Of a DNA stretch of 64,000 nt, positions 8,228 through 16,381 are shown piece by piece (within the stretch, counting starts at the first letter, position 1; every line of letters starts with the position of its first letter). A program made the translations under genes and the position numbers. Below the pieces are notes generated by a model. The model saw nothing but the letters and a program-made list of their open reading frames with translations. It made no database searches and had not been told where the DNA came from. Source of the DNA: Kribbella sp. CA-293567 (GTDB taxonomy: Bacteria; Actinomycetota; Actinomycetes; Propionibacteriales; Kribbellaceae); assembly GCF_027627575.1 (NCBI RefSeq), contig NZ_CP114065.1:2046001-2110000 (forward strand), in the 5' to 3' direction.

Positions 8228-8503
8228 ATGAGCCTGCTGGGTGCACTGGTCGGGTACGCCTTGACGGCGTTCATCTTGGTGTTGATCGCGCGGATGCTGC
8301 TGGACTGGGCCGCTGTGGCCGGGCGAGGTCCTGTCTGGGTGGCGAAGGCGCGGGCGGTGACCCACAAGCTGACCGAGCCGGTGCTCGAACCGGTACGTCG
8401 TCGCGTGCCGCCGTTGCGGGCTGGCGGACTCGCCTTCGATCTGGCGTTCACGCTGGTCTTCTTCGCGGCGCTGATTCTCCGATCCATCGCGTTCAGCCTG
8501 TAG
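8228..8503 (+). CDS. YggT family membrane protein
   Basis: 91 residues with two hydrophobic segments (about 4-25 and 68-88) separated by a cytoplasmic loop containing the family-typical TEPVLEPVRR-x-PP. In most actinobacteria YggT lies in the division cluster next to sepF; here it stands alone, so it is probably a second copy or a detached member. AGAGGGAG lies 8 nt upstream of the ATG. It is followed at once by a perfect hairpin. The biochemical role of the family is unsettled; proposals include membrane and division-related functions. Confidence 0.85.
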   Translation: MSLLGALVGYALTAFILVLIARMLLDWAAVAGRGPVWVAKARAVTHKLTEPVLEPVRRRVPPLRAGGLAFDLAFTLVFFAALILRSIAFSL

Positions 8504-8514
8504 CCGTCGCAGTT

Positions 8515-8537
8515 GACCCTCACGCGACGTGAGGGTC
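8515..8537 (+). terminator. Hairpin after YggT gene
   Basis: GACCCTCACG and CGTGAGGGTC form a perfect 10-bp stem with a CGA loop, 12 bp after the YggT stop. There is no T-tract; a second perfect inverted repeat begins at its last base. Confidence 0.55.
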
Positions 8538-8576
8538 GGTACTGGTCCGATGAACGATTTCATCGGACCAGTACCG
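8537..8576. promoter_or_regulatory. 17-bp perfect inverted repeat covering the start of the VOC gene
   Basis: Arms 8537-8553 and 8560-8576 are perfect complements around ACGATT. The core GGTACTGGTCCGATGA and its mirror look like a repressor operator; as RNA it would bury the ATG at 8550. It abuts the preceding hairpin. Confidence 0.55.
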
Positions 8577-9038
8577 CTGCCGGCCCTCGACGCGGTGGCG
8601 CCCGACATCTATCGCGGGTACTACGGAATGCCGATGTTCGTGATCGTGCCGACTCGCGATCTCGAGGCATCGAAGGACTTCTGGATCAGGGGACTCGGGT
8701 TCATCGACCTCTTCTCCGTGCCCGGCCAGTTGGTTCACCTGCGGCGCTGGGCTTTCCAGGACGTGCTGCTTGTACCGGCTGACGAGGTTGCCGAGACGGC
8801 GTCGTCGAGCGTCAGTTTCGCCTGTGTGGTCAGCCAGATAGATGAAGTGGTGAGGCGCTGCGAAGAGCTGATGCCAGGCTCGACCACCGAGCCTCGGGTG
8901 ATGCCATGGAACTCGCTGGAATTGACGGTCACCACGCCGGAGAACACCCGAGTGGTGATGACAGCGGCCCGACCGCTCGACCCGGACAGCGCCGAGGCGG
9001 CCAACTTGCGGGCCATGGGCATCGAAGTACCGCAGTGA
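8550..9038 (+). CDS. VOC superfamily protein (glyoxalase/bleomycin-resistance fold)
   Basis: 162 residues if started at the ATG at 8550; GTG 8529, GTG 8595 and ATG 8628 are in-frame alternatives, and none has a clear ribosome-binding site. The body is a VOC module: opening strand MPMFVIVPTRDLEASKDFWIR, GFIDLF, a central HLRRWAFQDVLLVPA strand, and a second half with SFACVVSQIDEVVRRCEEL and MPWNSLELTVTTPENTRVV. This fold gives dioxygenases, glyoxalases and antibiotic-binding proteins. It is followed after 31 bp by a MerR-TipAS regulator, which hints at a role in handling a thiopeptide-like or other drug ligand. The exact activity is unknown. Confidence 0.75.
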   Translation: MNDFIGPVPLPALDAVAPDIYRGYYGMPMFVIVPTRDLEASKDFWIRGLGFIDLFSVPGQLVHLRRWAFQDVLLVPADEVAETASSSVSFACVVSQIDEVVRRCEELMPGSTTEPRVMPWNSLELTVTTPENTRVVMTAARPLDPDSAEAANLRAMGIEVPQ

Positions 9039-9069
9039 GCCGAAGCATCGCGGGGATCGAAGTACCGTA

Positions 9070-9864
9070 GTGCGAGTGAGCGAGGATCTGACCGTCGGGC
9101 GAACCGCCGATCTCGTCGGTGTCAGCGTCCGGACGCTGCACCATTGGGACGCGATCGGTCTGGCCCGCCCGAGCGGCCGCACCTGGTCGGGCTACCGCGT
9201 GTACTCCGACGAGGATGTCGGGCGTCTCCACCGAGTGCTCGTCTACCGTGAACTCGGCTTCCCGTTGGCGGAGATCGGCAAGCTCCTCGACGACCCCGAA
9301 GTGGATGCCCGCAGTCATCTGCGCCGTCAGCGTTCGGAGCTGGTGGACCGGATAGATCGCTTGCAGACAATGGTTTCGTCGGTCGATCGGATGCTGGAAG
9401 CAACCAGAACCGGCATCCAGCTCAGCCCTGCCCAACAGGTCGAGATCTTCGGCGCCGGCTGGCGACCGGAGTGGATCGACGAGGCCGAAAGCCGCTGGGG
9501 CGACACGCCGCACTGGGCGCAGTACGCCGAACGCACAGCGACCCTCACCCCCGACGACTGGAACCAGATCGCGACGACCACCAAGCAACTCGACGACGAC
9601 CTGACCGCCGCCCTTCGCTCCGGCCTCGCCGCGAACTCCTCCGAAGCCAACGCCCTCGCCGAACGCCATCGCGCCCTGCTGACGACGTACTTCGACTGCA
9701 CCCACTCCATGCACGTCTGCATCGCCCGCAGCTACACAGACGACCCGCGCTACGTCGAGCACTACGACAAAATCGCTCCCGGCCTGTCCACCTGGCTCCG
9801 CGACTCCATCTTCTCCAACGCCGCGACCCACGGCATCGACCCCACCTCAGCTGTCTGGGAGTGA
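9070..9864 (+). CDS. MerR regulator with TipAS drug-binding domain
   Basis: 264 residues. Residues 5-75 are a MerR winged helix (TVGRTADLVGVSVRTLHHWD...GYRVYSDEDVGRLHRVLVYRELGFPL), followed by a dimerisation coiled coil (about 80-118) and a C-terminal TipAS-type domain (about 130-260) with the HSMHVCIARSYTDDPRYVEHYDKIAPGLSTWL helix region. In Streptomyces TipAL this domain binds thiopeptides, some covalently through a Cys; C218 (HVCIA) here is in about the right place. It is expected to activate its own promoter by DNA distortion when a drug is bound. The start is GTG 9070 or 9076. It overlaps a converging gene by 18 bp. Confidence 0.88.
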   Translation: MRVSEDLTVGRTADLVGVSVRTLHHWDAIGLARPSGRTWSGYRVYSDEDVGRLHRVLVYRELGFPLAEIGKLLDDPEVDARSHLRRQRSELVDRIDRLQTMVSSVDRMLEATRTGIQLSPAQQVEIFGAGWRPEWIDEAESRWGDTPHWAQYAERTATLTPDDWNQIATTTKQLDDDLTAALRSGLAANSSEANALAERHRALLTTYFDCTHSMHVCIARSYTDDPRYVEHYDKIAPGLSTWLRDSIFSNAATHGIDPTSAVWE

Positions 9865-10656
9865 CTTGACGAGCCGCGCCCGCAGCCCAAGATGGTCGGA
9901 GACATACCCCAATCCCGGCTTCTCGTTCGGGAACAACAACTCGGTGTCGGTGGCCTTCACTCCCGAGAGCAGCGCGAAGTCGATGCACTGCGACCGCATC
10001 CCCACCGAAAGGTAGGCCGCCTGAAACGTCGGGGGACACTGGCCGTCGAACGCATCGGCCAACCCTGTCGTGGCGAGGAATTCCTGCACCAAGGACTTGT
10101 GCCGTGGAATGTTGAAGTCACCCGTCACAACGCAGGGGGAGGCGACCTCCCCGAGCAGCCGCGCGAACGAAGCCAGTTGCGCCCGATGAATCGGATGGAA
10201 CCTGTTCTCCGCCGACCAACTGCCGTCGGTGTTCGCCAGCAGATGCACGTTGACGAAGCACATTCCGTCGATCCGGCTGACCAACGCGCCTTTCAGAAAT
10301 CCCCGCCACCGCAACGACAGTTCCGTACTCCGCGGCGCCGGTGACCGCTGGTACCGGACGGACTCGACTGGCAACCGCGAGAAGGTCACCACCCCGCCGG
10401 CCGGCCCAGCCGCCGACGGCCGGTACACACCCCGAAATGTCGGCAGGCCTTGCGCCAGCAGGCGGAAGTGGTAGTAAGTAAGTACTTCCTGAAAGTTCAC
10501 GACCTGCACCGAAGACGTTTCGAAGGCCGCAGCGATCGCGGCGTACCGGGCCCGGAGCCGCGAACGTCGGAGCGGCATCCCCCGGGTGTTGAGAGAAGCG
10601 ACGACAACCTGCCCGTTGTGCCCATCCTTCGCGGCTTCCATGCGCCCGATCCCCAT
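9847..10656 (-). CDS. Endonuclease/exonuclease/phosphatase-family hydrolase
   Basis: 269 residues with the ordered EEP motifs: N23 in SLNTRG, E57 in NFQEV, a His in VNVHLLAN, GDFN, and a final SDHLGL. These give a Mg-dependent phosphodiester hydrolase; members cleave DNA, inositol phosphates or sphingomyelin. There is no signal peptide, so it is cytoplasmic. The family is too broad to name a substrate. It stands alone on the minus strand, with its 3' end overlapping the MerR-TipAS gene. Confidence 0.85.
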   Translation of the reverse strand: MGIGRMEAAKDGHNGQVVVASLNTRGMPLRRSRLRARYAAIAAAFETSSVQVVNFQEVLTYYHFRLLAQGLPTFRGVYRPSAAGPAGGVVTFSRLPVESVRYQRSPAPRSTELSLRWRGFLKGALVSRIDGMCFVNVHLLANTDGSWSAENRFHPIHRAQLASFARLLGEVASPCVVTGDFNIPRHKSLVQEFLATTGLADAFDGQCPPTFQAAYLSVGMRSQCIDFALLSGVKATDTELLFPNEKPGLGYVSDHLGLRARLVKSLPDS

Positions 10657-10753
10657 TCCTATTCGTCATGATCGCGACCCCTTGTGCGCATCACCGGCAG
10701 GCAGTTAGATGAGCGCCACTTTCCCGCCCGTCATACAGCCAGGAGAACCACAC

Positions 10754-10927
10754 ATGTTCGCCATCATCGCCGCAGTCATCTTCGGGCTCGCGCTCATCCT
10801 CGACTGGGCCAACGCCACGGTCAGCGACGCGTTCACCCCGCAGACCCTTCTGATGGCCGGCCTGCTCTGCATCGCTCTCCACCTCGCCGGTATCGGTGCC
10901 TCCAGCAAGTTCGGTCGCCGCCGCTGA
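10754..10927 (+). CDS. Small two-span membrane protein
   Basis: 57 residues, two hydrophobic helices (about 2-22 and 30-50) and a basic tail SSKFGRRR. ATG 10754 is preferred over the upstream ATG (10709) because AGGAGA (10741-10746) is 7 nt upstream and the protein then begins with its first membrane span. Comparable tiny proteins are common and uncharacterised in actinobacteria. No operon partner is present. Confidence 0.65.
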   Translation: MFAIIAAVIFGLALILDWANATVSDAFTPQTLLMAGLLCIALHLAGIGASSKFGRRR

Positions 10928-11018
10928 CAGCAGTTCCGAAGCGCGCAGAGTTCGCCGCGGCGGCGCCGACCAACAGTGGTCGACGGCGCCGCGGCGCTTG
11001 TCTGCAGGCCGGTTGCTG

Positions 11019-13253
11019 TCAGCTCTGCGCGGGACGGATCGCCACAGTTGGCTGCAACCGTCGCAGGCCGTCGAGGTGGTCTGCTGTCCACAACATTCGT
11101 ACTGCGGTCGCGCTCCATCGGCCGTCGTCACCGATCAAGTCCCGCCGTACTGCGCTGACCAACCGCTCGCCGGCGTCATGATCCCGGTCGATCGGTGGTG
11201 GCAGCGCGGTGCTCCCGGCCAACGCCTCGGCCGCGCGCTGGTACCACTCAACGATCACCGCAGCCTCGTCCACAAGCTCTGCACGAGCCGCTGCCCGATC
11301 ACCGGTCGCCGGCTCATCACCACGACTCCACAGCTCGAGGATGGCATCCGCGGTGACCCGCAGTACGGCGACGCCGGTCACCAGGGTCGCCACGTCGGCC
11401 AATGGAAGTTTCTTGCCGCCGCGCTCGGCCAGAAAGGTCCTGAACGCATCATCGAGCCGACGTGCGGCCGCGGCAGCCCGCTGACTGTCTTCCATCGGTA
11501 CTGCGACCGCGGTCGCCTGGCCATCGCACTTGCTGATCGCATAGCCGACCGCCTGGCTCAGATAGCGGGCTCCGGCTGAGTACGAGTCGGCAAGTGCCTG
11601 CTGGAGTGCAGCGCTCGCCCCGCGCGGCCAAAGTAGCAGCCCGACCAACAAGCTCACCCCCGATCCGATGGCGACGTCTTCGATGCGGATGAGCCCGATC
11701 TTCCAGCCTGCAGGGGAGATGATGTCGAACAGGATCAACAGCACGCCGGTGAAGGCGGCCTGGCCAGCAGCGAACGAGAACGCCGCTGGCGCCAACCCGG
11801 CCAGAACTATGGCTATCGGCAACAGCAACCAGGCGACGGTGGTGTTGGGACCGATAGCCAGTACTACGGCGCCGCCGATGATGATGCCGGCCACTGTCCC
11901 GGCGAGGCCGCGCAGAGCGCTCTGACCTGTGCTGAGCGCGTTGGAGCGCAGTACGGCGAGTGTGCCGAACACGACCCAGAAGGAGTGCTGCACACCGGTC
12001 AGGTCTGCCACTAGGACCGCCAAGGCAAGACCCATGGCGCCCCGCACGCTGTTGTGCAGCCAGACGGAGTGCCGCTCCAGATGAGCGCCCGCTCGGTCCC
12101 GTGCAGACGCCAACGGCGAGGCGACGCCCATGGGTTCGTGTCCGAGCAGGTGATCCCACCAGCTACGACCGCGGGCTGCTACTGCCAACTGGATGTTCTC
12201 CGCGATTGCTGTGACCGCGAAGCTCATCTCTTGTGCTCTGAAGGTTGGTTCAAGGGAGCTGATAAAAGCCTTGAATTTGCTGCCGTCAGGAGAAGGGGGT
12301 AGCGAGGTCACCACTTCCTCCAGGGCCAACCGTGCTCGCCGAAGGCGTTCGACCTCGTCGTCGAATCCCGCGAGCCGGATCTCGTCGTTGTCCAGCAGAT
12401 CGGCGGCTCGCTCCAGCAGGGCCGCTGCTGCGGAGTAGACGGCGATGAGCTGAGGCGCGGCCGGACCGGGATGCGGCATCCGCGGGTGCGGTTCCAGGAC
12501 TGCGTTGAGCCAGATCACTTCGTCTACGACTCGAACCAAGGTCCGTGCCGAAGTCGTCAGCCCGGTCGGCCGATACGGCGTACCGAAGAAGGTGTCGCGA
12601 AGATCAGCCACGGCGGCCGATGCCTCGCCGGCTTCGTAGATCAGCCGCGCGGTCAGTTCGGTATCAGGCCCTTCGCGAAGGATCTCCAACCCGGCGCGGA
12701 GCCGCCTGGCGAGCAGCGTGCAGGCGTGGGCGGTGGGTCCGCGCAACGGTTCACGGTTCGGAGCAGGCCAGAGGAACGTAATTGCGACCAAGGACGCGGC
12801 GCCGGCGAGCAACCAGCCGAGAAGCCGATCCGGCAGCGTCGCCAGTCCGCCGGGCAGGCTGACCGGAAGGATGAAGCTCGCGAGCAGCGCGGTCGTGGCG
12901 CTCGCCAGTACCGAGCTGATGACCCCGGCAAACAAGATGACAAAGGCAACGATCAGGGTGGCCGCCGCGGCCGTCCAGCGCGAGCCGGAGGCCGCCGTAC
13001 CGACCGGGATCAGCACCAGACCGGCCACGATCAGACTCAGCTGAGCTTGCAGACGCTCGATCCTGGTACCGCTGAAGTCGACAAAGAGAACGGTCGACAT
13101 CGACCCGAACGAGGCGAACGTCGCGATCACCGGGTCGTCGAGCACCAGGAAGGCGAACGCGAACGTCAGCGGCATCACCACCGCGGCCCGCCCCGCCCGC
13201 CGAGTCGCGGACAACCCCGCGTCCTTGGCGCGCAGCCACTGCAGCACTCTCAC
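11019..13253 (-). CDS. FUSC family inner-membrane efflux protein
   Basis: 744 residues from the GTG at 13253, chosen because GGGGG lies just upstream and the protein then starts VRVLQWLRAKDAG shortly before the first hydrophobic block; a 26-residue Cys/Arg-rich extension to 13331 looks non-coding. There are two hydrophobic bundles (about 20-175 and 410-560), each followed by a long helical cytoplasmic domain. This is the architecture of fusaric-acid-resistance / aromatic-acid-exporter (AaeB, YccS) proteins, which export aromatic acids. The second bundle has the typical LRSNALSTGQSALRGLAGT segment. The substrate is unknown, and no membrane-fusion partner is encoded nearby. Confidence 0.88.
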   Translation of the reverse strand: MRVLQWLRAKDAGLSATRRAGRAAVVMPLTFAFAFLVLDDPVIATFASFGSMSTVLFVDFSGTRIERLQAQLSLIVAGLVLIPVGTAASGSRWTAAAATLIVAFVILFAGVISSVLASATTALLASFILPVSLPGGLATLPDRLLGWLLAGAASLVAITFLWPAPNREPLRGPTAHACTLLARRLRAGLEILREGPDTELTARLIYEAGEASAAVADLRDTFFGTPYRPTGLTTSARTLVRVVDEVIWLNAVLEPHPRMPHPGPAAPQLIAVYSAAAALLERAADLLDNDEIRLAGFDDEVERLRRARLALEEVVTSLPPSPDGSKFKAFISSLEPTFRAQEMSFAVTAIAENIQLAVAARGRSWWDHLLGHEPMGVASPLASARDRAGAHLERHSVWLHNSVRGAMGLALAVLVADLTGVQHSFWVVFGTLAVLRSNALSTGQSALRGLAGTVAGIIIGGAVVLAIGPNTTVAWLLLPIAIVLAGLAPAAFSFAAGQAAFTGVLLILFDIISPAGWKIGLIRIEDVAIGSGVSLLVGLLLWPRGASAALQQALADSYSAGARYLSQAVGYAISKCDGQATAVAVPMEDSQRAAAAARRLDDAFRTFLAERGGKKLPLADVATLVTGVAVLRVTADAILELWSRGDEPATGDRAAARAELVDEAAVIVEWYQRAAEALAGSTALPPPIDRDHDAGERLVSAVRRDLIGDDGRWSATAVRMLWTADHLDGLRRLQPTVAIRPAQS

Positions 13254-13339
13254 CGAGATCCCCCAGCAGCCGGCACCCTCCGAGCGTACGCCGCCGCACC
13301 GGCAACACCTGCCGTCGCGCACGCAGTACACGAGGATTC

Positions 13340-13435
13340 CGACCGCTACCGCCTACCACGCCTTCCGCCCTACTACTGCGTACCGCGTTTACCGCCCCGC
13401 CTACTGCCTACCGCGCTCACCGCCTACCTCGGGCT
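13340..13435. repeat. Low-complexity CTACCGC-rich stretch
   Basis: About 95 bp upstream of the FUSC gene consist of irregular repeats of CTACCGC, CTACTGC and TACCGCG units. No ORF with credible coding character spans it. It overlaps the 3' end of the kinase remnant on the minus strand. Confidence 0.5.
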
Positions 13436-13621
13436 GCAGACGAAGACCTCGATCGATCACCAAGCGATTCAAGAAGCGCGGCGAACTGGTGTCATCGACG
13501 ACCACCGAGATGCCGCGGCAAGGAATTCGCGTGCCTCGGCCGAGGCGATTTCATGAGTTCGGGCCCACTGCTCGACGGGGATGCCGTCGCCACCCCACGA
13601 ACCCGCCGTACGCCTGACCAT
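13401..13621 (-). pseudogene. Frameshifted remnant of a P-loop kinase-like (AAA/zeta) protein
   Basis: On the minus strand one frame reads VEQWARTHEIASAEAREFLAA. After a one-base shift the next frame reads GISVVVDDTSSPRFLNRL and IDRGLRLQPE, ending at TAG 13401-13403. The joined sequence resembles the middle of small AAA-type kinases (helix, then hydrophobic strand VVVDDT, then RFL...). The P-loop end and the C-terminus are missing. I read it as a decayed gene fragment. Confidence 0.4.
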
Positions 13622-13662
13622 CGCTTATCCGCCGACCAGGCGACGCCGTACCGGGATGAACT

Positions 13663-13695
13663 GCTTGACCTCAAGTCGGGTTGAGCTCGCAGACT
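13663..13695 (+). promoter_or_regulatory. SoxR-like box and promoter before SgcJ/EcaC gene
   Basis: CCTCAAGTCGGGTTGAGC (13669-13686) matches CCTCAA-N6-TTGAGG at 11 of 12 defined positions. TTGACC (13665-13670) and CAGACT (13690-13695) are 19 bp apart, the long spacing of MerR-type promoters. The start codon at 13703 is 7 bp after the -10, so the transcript is probably leaderless. Confidence 0.6.
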
Positions 13696-13702
13696 GAGCG
13701 GC

Positions 13703-14128
13703 ATGGACATCACCGGTCGGATTCCCAGCACAGCTGACGTCGACGCGATCCTCGCCTTGGTGGCGACGGTGGAGAAGGCGCAAAGCAGTGAGGATGCCGA
13801 GGCGTTTCTCGCGCTGTTCCGCGACGATGCGGTCTGGGTGACGGGACATGGCAAACGGCTTTACGGACGCGACACCATCGCCGATTTCACCCGGCGGGTG
13901 CTGCCCGGCGCCACCACGGATTCCTTCGCGACCTACACCCCCGACCACCTGCTCTTCGTACGCCCGGACATCGCGGTCGTCAACGTGAACCAGAAGTACG
14001 CCCTGCGCCCTGGCTCCACCGCCGAGCTCCCAGTGGAGACCGGTAGTCCCGTCTACTTTCTCGCCAAGGACGCCGGCGAATGGCGGATCGCCGCAGCGCA
14101 GAACACAGTCGTAGTACCGGAGAGCTGA
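13703..14128 (+). CDS. SgcJ/EcaC family SnoaL-like protein
   Basis: 141 residues with the NTF2/SnoaL-like cone fold: an N-terminal helix (ADVDAILALVATVEKAQSSEDAEAFLALF) leading into DDAVWVTGHGKRLYGRDTIADF and a C-terminal antiparallel sheet ending WRIAAAQNTVV. This is the pattern of the SgcJ/EcaC family. Catalysis is unproven; members occur in enediyne clusters and in the Streptomyces SoxR regulon, from which, as I recall, EcaC was named. The SoxR-like box directly upstream agrees with that. It probably detoxifies or binds a redox-active metabolite; this is inference. Confidence 0.8.
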   Translation: MDITGRIPSTADVDAILALVATVEKAQSSEDAEAFLALFRDDAVWVTGHGKRLYGRDTIADFTRRVLPGATTDSFATYTPDHLLFVRPDIAVVNVNQKYALRPGSTAELPVETGSPVYFLAKDAGEWRIAAAQNTVVVPES

Positions 14129-14288
14129 GTCGCGCTAGGTAACGAAACAGGGACGACTGGCCAGTAAATCCACGCTACCCATCGCGGAGAGTGATGAACG
14201 ACTGGTAGGCATGGTGCCGTTCGGACCATGGGGGCCCGAACGACAACGATCTCGTCCCGGGGGGAACCGAGGACGGGTTGGGGGAACA

Positions 14289-14786
14289 GTGAACAGAAAT
14301 CGTGCTGCCCTGGAAGCCTGCGTACTGCTCGTAGCAACAGGCTTCCTGGCAACTAGCTGCGGCGCCACCACCGACTCCGGTACTGCGGCGTCTCAGACCA
14401 CCGTCACGACCACGGTGACCACCGAGCCGACCGAGACACCAACCGCCACACCTTCTGCGACACCCGCTCTGCCGGTACCGCTGGCATCGATCCCACCCAA
14501 GAAGCCGGCCGTCAAGCCGGTCCCGAAGAAGCCGGCAACCAAGCCGTCCGCACGAGTCACGCTGAAGCCCAAGGTGACGATCAAGCCAAAGGTCAAGCCG
14601 AAGCCGAAGATCACCAAGTCCACGCCCAAGCCGACCTCCAGACCCACCACGGAGCCCAAGCCCGACACGTACTACGCGAACTGTTCCGAGGTCAGAGCGG
14701 CCGGCGCCGCCCCGATCCGCCGCGGTCAGCCCGGCTACTCCTCGAAACTCGACCGTGACGGCGACGGCGTCGCCTGCGAGAACTGA
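14289..14786 (+). CDS. Lipoprotein with excalibur calcium-binding domain
   Basis: 165 residues from GTG 14289, which has GGGGGAA just upstream. The N-terminus is a short lipoprotein signal with a weak lipobox ending in Cys near residue 24 (LATSCGA). Next come a Thr/Pro-rich segment and a Lys/Pro repeat (KPKVTIKPKVKPKPK), typical of wall-spanning linkers. The C-terminal 40 residues are an excalibur domain: YYANCSEVRAAGAAPI, then GQPGY, then LDRDGDGVACEN with the DxDxDG calcium loop and paired Cys. It is probably anchored outside the membrane. Domain assignment is firm; biological role is unknown. Confidence 0.88.
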   Translation: MNRNRAALEACVLLVATGFLATSCGATTDSGTAASQTTVTTTVTTEPTETPTATPSATPALPVPLASIPPKKPAVKPVPKKPATKPSARVTLKPKVTIKPKVKPKPKITKSTPKPTSRPTTEPKPDTYYANCSEVRAAGAAPIRRGQPGYSSKLDRDGDGVACEN

Positions 14787-14900
14787 TGGCTGGGGGACTG
14801 CCGCACCCCGGGAGGTTCATGGCAGCGCGCCTCGCCCCGCGGAAATGTCATTACGGCTGAGAGAACTCGACCCACGGAAACGTCAGTACCGCTGAGAAAC

Positions 14901-15227
14901 TCAGGGCTTGACGGCGAGTTCGCCGAGTTCGGACCACTCGGACTGGTCGAGTTCGAAGTTGACGATTCGCGGGGTCTCGACCAGGTGCGGAGGGAGCTGG
15001 GACTGGGCTGCCTTGAAGTGGTCGGAGTTGACGTGGGCGCCGGCCGCGTCGTCGTCGGCGAAGGCCTCGACCAGGACGTAGTTCGTCGGGTCGTCGACGC
15101 TGCGGGACCAGTCGAACCAGAGGCAGCCGGGCTCGGCGCGGGTGGCGGCGGTGAAGTCGGCCGTGATGGCCGGCCAGTTGTCGGCGTCTTCCGCACGGAC
15201 CTTGAACTTAGCGGTGATGAAGATCAT
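14901..15227 (-). CDS. Putative quinol monooxygenase (ABM domain)
   Basis: 108 residues forming one antibiotic-biosynthesis-monooxygenase (ABM) ferredoxin-like domain: ITAKFKVRAEDADNW at the start, EPGCLWFDWSRSVDDPTNYVLVEAFADDDAAGAHVNSDHFKAAQ in the middle. The latter has the typical LVEAF and HxxSxHF-like stretch of YgiN-type proteins. These small cofactor-free or haem-binding dimers oxidise quinols or aromatic compounds. No neighbouring gene indicates the substrate. Confidence 0.8.
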   Translation of the reverse strand: MIFITAKFKVRAEDADNWPAITADFTAATRAEPGCLWFDWSRSVDDPTNYVLVEAFADDDAAGAHVNSDHFKAAQSQLPPHLVETPRIVNFELDQSEWSELGELAVKP

Positions 15228-15408
15228 CGGAGTGCTCCCTGCAGCCGAGGACGAGTCAGGTCGATGCTAACGGCGGCGTCCTCGCCGGTCGTGCCAGGTC
15301 AGGTCCTGGCATCGCGGTCCTGGGACGGCGATGGTCGGCCTGGGACGGTAGTGCCGGCCACGGGCGGCCCGGCGTCGGCAGCAAGGAGACAGGCAGTCCG
15401 GGCGGTCG

Positions 15409-16296
15409 TCAGAAGCCGAGTTGCTGACGCAAGGTCTCCAGCGTGTGAGCGGACTCCAGCGTGTACGCCGTGTCGGCGGCTGCGACCGCCTGCGCGAGGG
15501 CGTCGGTGGTGACGATGATGGTGAGCACCTCGGCGGTGATGCCGGTGACCGTGTTCGGCACGTGGATGGCGACGGTGACGTCGTCGGCCAGCCGCTCGGC
15601 GACGTGCTGCTCACTCAGCAGAATGATTCCGGCGCCCACCGCGCGAGCGCGATCGATCACCACCTCGGCGTCGGTGACCAGCCGCCCGGGGGCGACCACG
15701 ATCACGACGTCGTCGCGCTCGATCGCGAGCAGGTCGTCGGCCAGCCGGAAGCCGGCCGTCTGGATGCACCGGCTGCGCCGGCCCAGCCGCCGCAGTTTGA
15801 GCGTCAGGTGTTCGGCCGCGACATAGTTCGCACCAAAGCCGTAAGTCGTGATCTCCCGTGCGTCGAGCATCAACCGGACGGCCTCCTGGAAGGAGTCCAT
15901 CGACAGGTGCGCGTTGAGGAACTCGATCCGCTCGATCGCCTCGGTGACCACTCGGTCCCAGACGTGCTTGGGGTCGCCGCCGGTCGACTCGATCCGGCTG
16001 CGGAGTCGTTCCTCCCGCTGGCCCGTCATGAACGGGGTGGCGACCAGATCCTTCAGCTCGGCGAGTCCGGCGTACCCGAGGGCTTGCAGGGTCCGGATGA
16101 CGGTCGCGTTGCTGGTCTTGCTGGCGACGCCGAGCTCCTGCGCCGAAAGGTAGAGAAGTCGCTCGGGCGTGCTCTCGGACAGGGATCGGCAAACCGATCG
16201 AGCGGCGGGCGTGAACTCGTCCCAGTGATCGCGAATCCGGGCGCGCAGTTCGACGATGGCCGGATTCCTCGGAACTCCGGCTGCACCATCGGTCAT
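15409..16296 (-). CDS. MurR/RpiR family sugar-phosphate-responsive regulator
   Basis: 295 residues. The N-terminal HTH_6 domain (about 10-90) includes SAQELGVASKTSNATVIRTLQALGYAGLAELKDL. The C-terminal SIS sugar-phosphate-binding domain (about 130-265) contains ITTYGFGANYVAAEHLTLKL and VVIVVAPGRLVTDAEVVIDRARAVGAGIILLSE. Such proteins sense phosphosugars and regulate adjacent sugar genes. Here no sugar gene is adjacent, so the target is elsewhere. The SIS SxS loop appears as GFGA, so one of the usual serines is absent and ligand binding may differ. Confidence 0.9.
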   Translation of the reverse strand: MTDGAAGVPRNPAIVELRARIRDHWDEFTPAARSVCRSLSESTPERLLYLSAQELGVASKTSNATVIRTLQALGYAGLAELKDLVATPFMTGQREERLRSRIESTGGDPKHVWDRVVTEAIERIEFLNAHLSMDSFQEAVRLMLDAREITTYGFGANYVAAEHLTLKLRRLGRRSRCIQTAGFRLADDLLAIERDDVVIVVAPGRLVTDAEVVIDRARAVGAGIILLSEQHVAERLADDVTVAIHVPNTVTGITAEVLTIIVTTDALAQAVAAADTAYTLESAHTLETLRQQLGF

Positions 16297-16381
16297 CTGT
16301 GGATCACCCGATCACTTGGTCGACGATTGGCAGTCTTTCTAACACAACCGCCGAAGAACTCCGAGGCCCGCGGCCGAGAGG

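Noticed and set aside
13254..13331. N-terminal extension of the FUSC protein
   Set aside because: Cys/Arg-rich composition, and a better GTG start with a G-rich ribosome-binding site lies at 13253.
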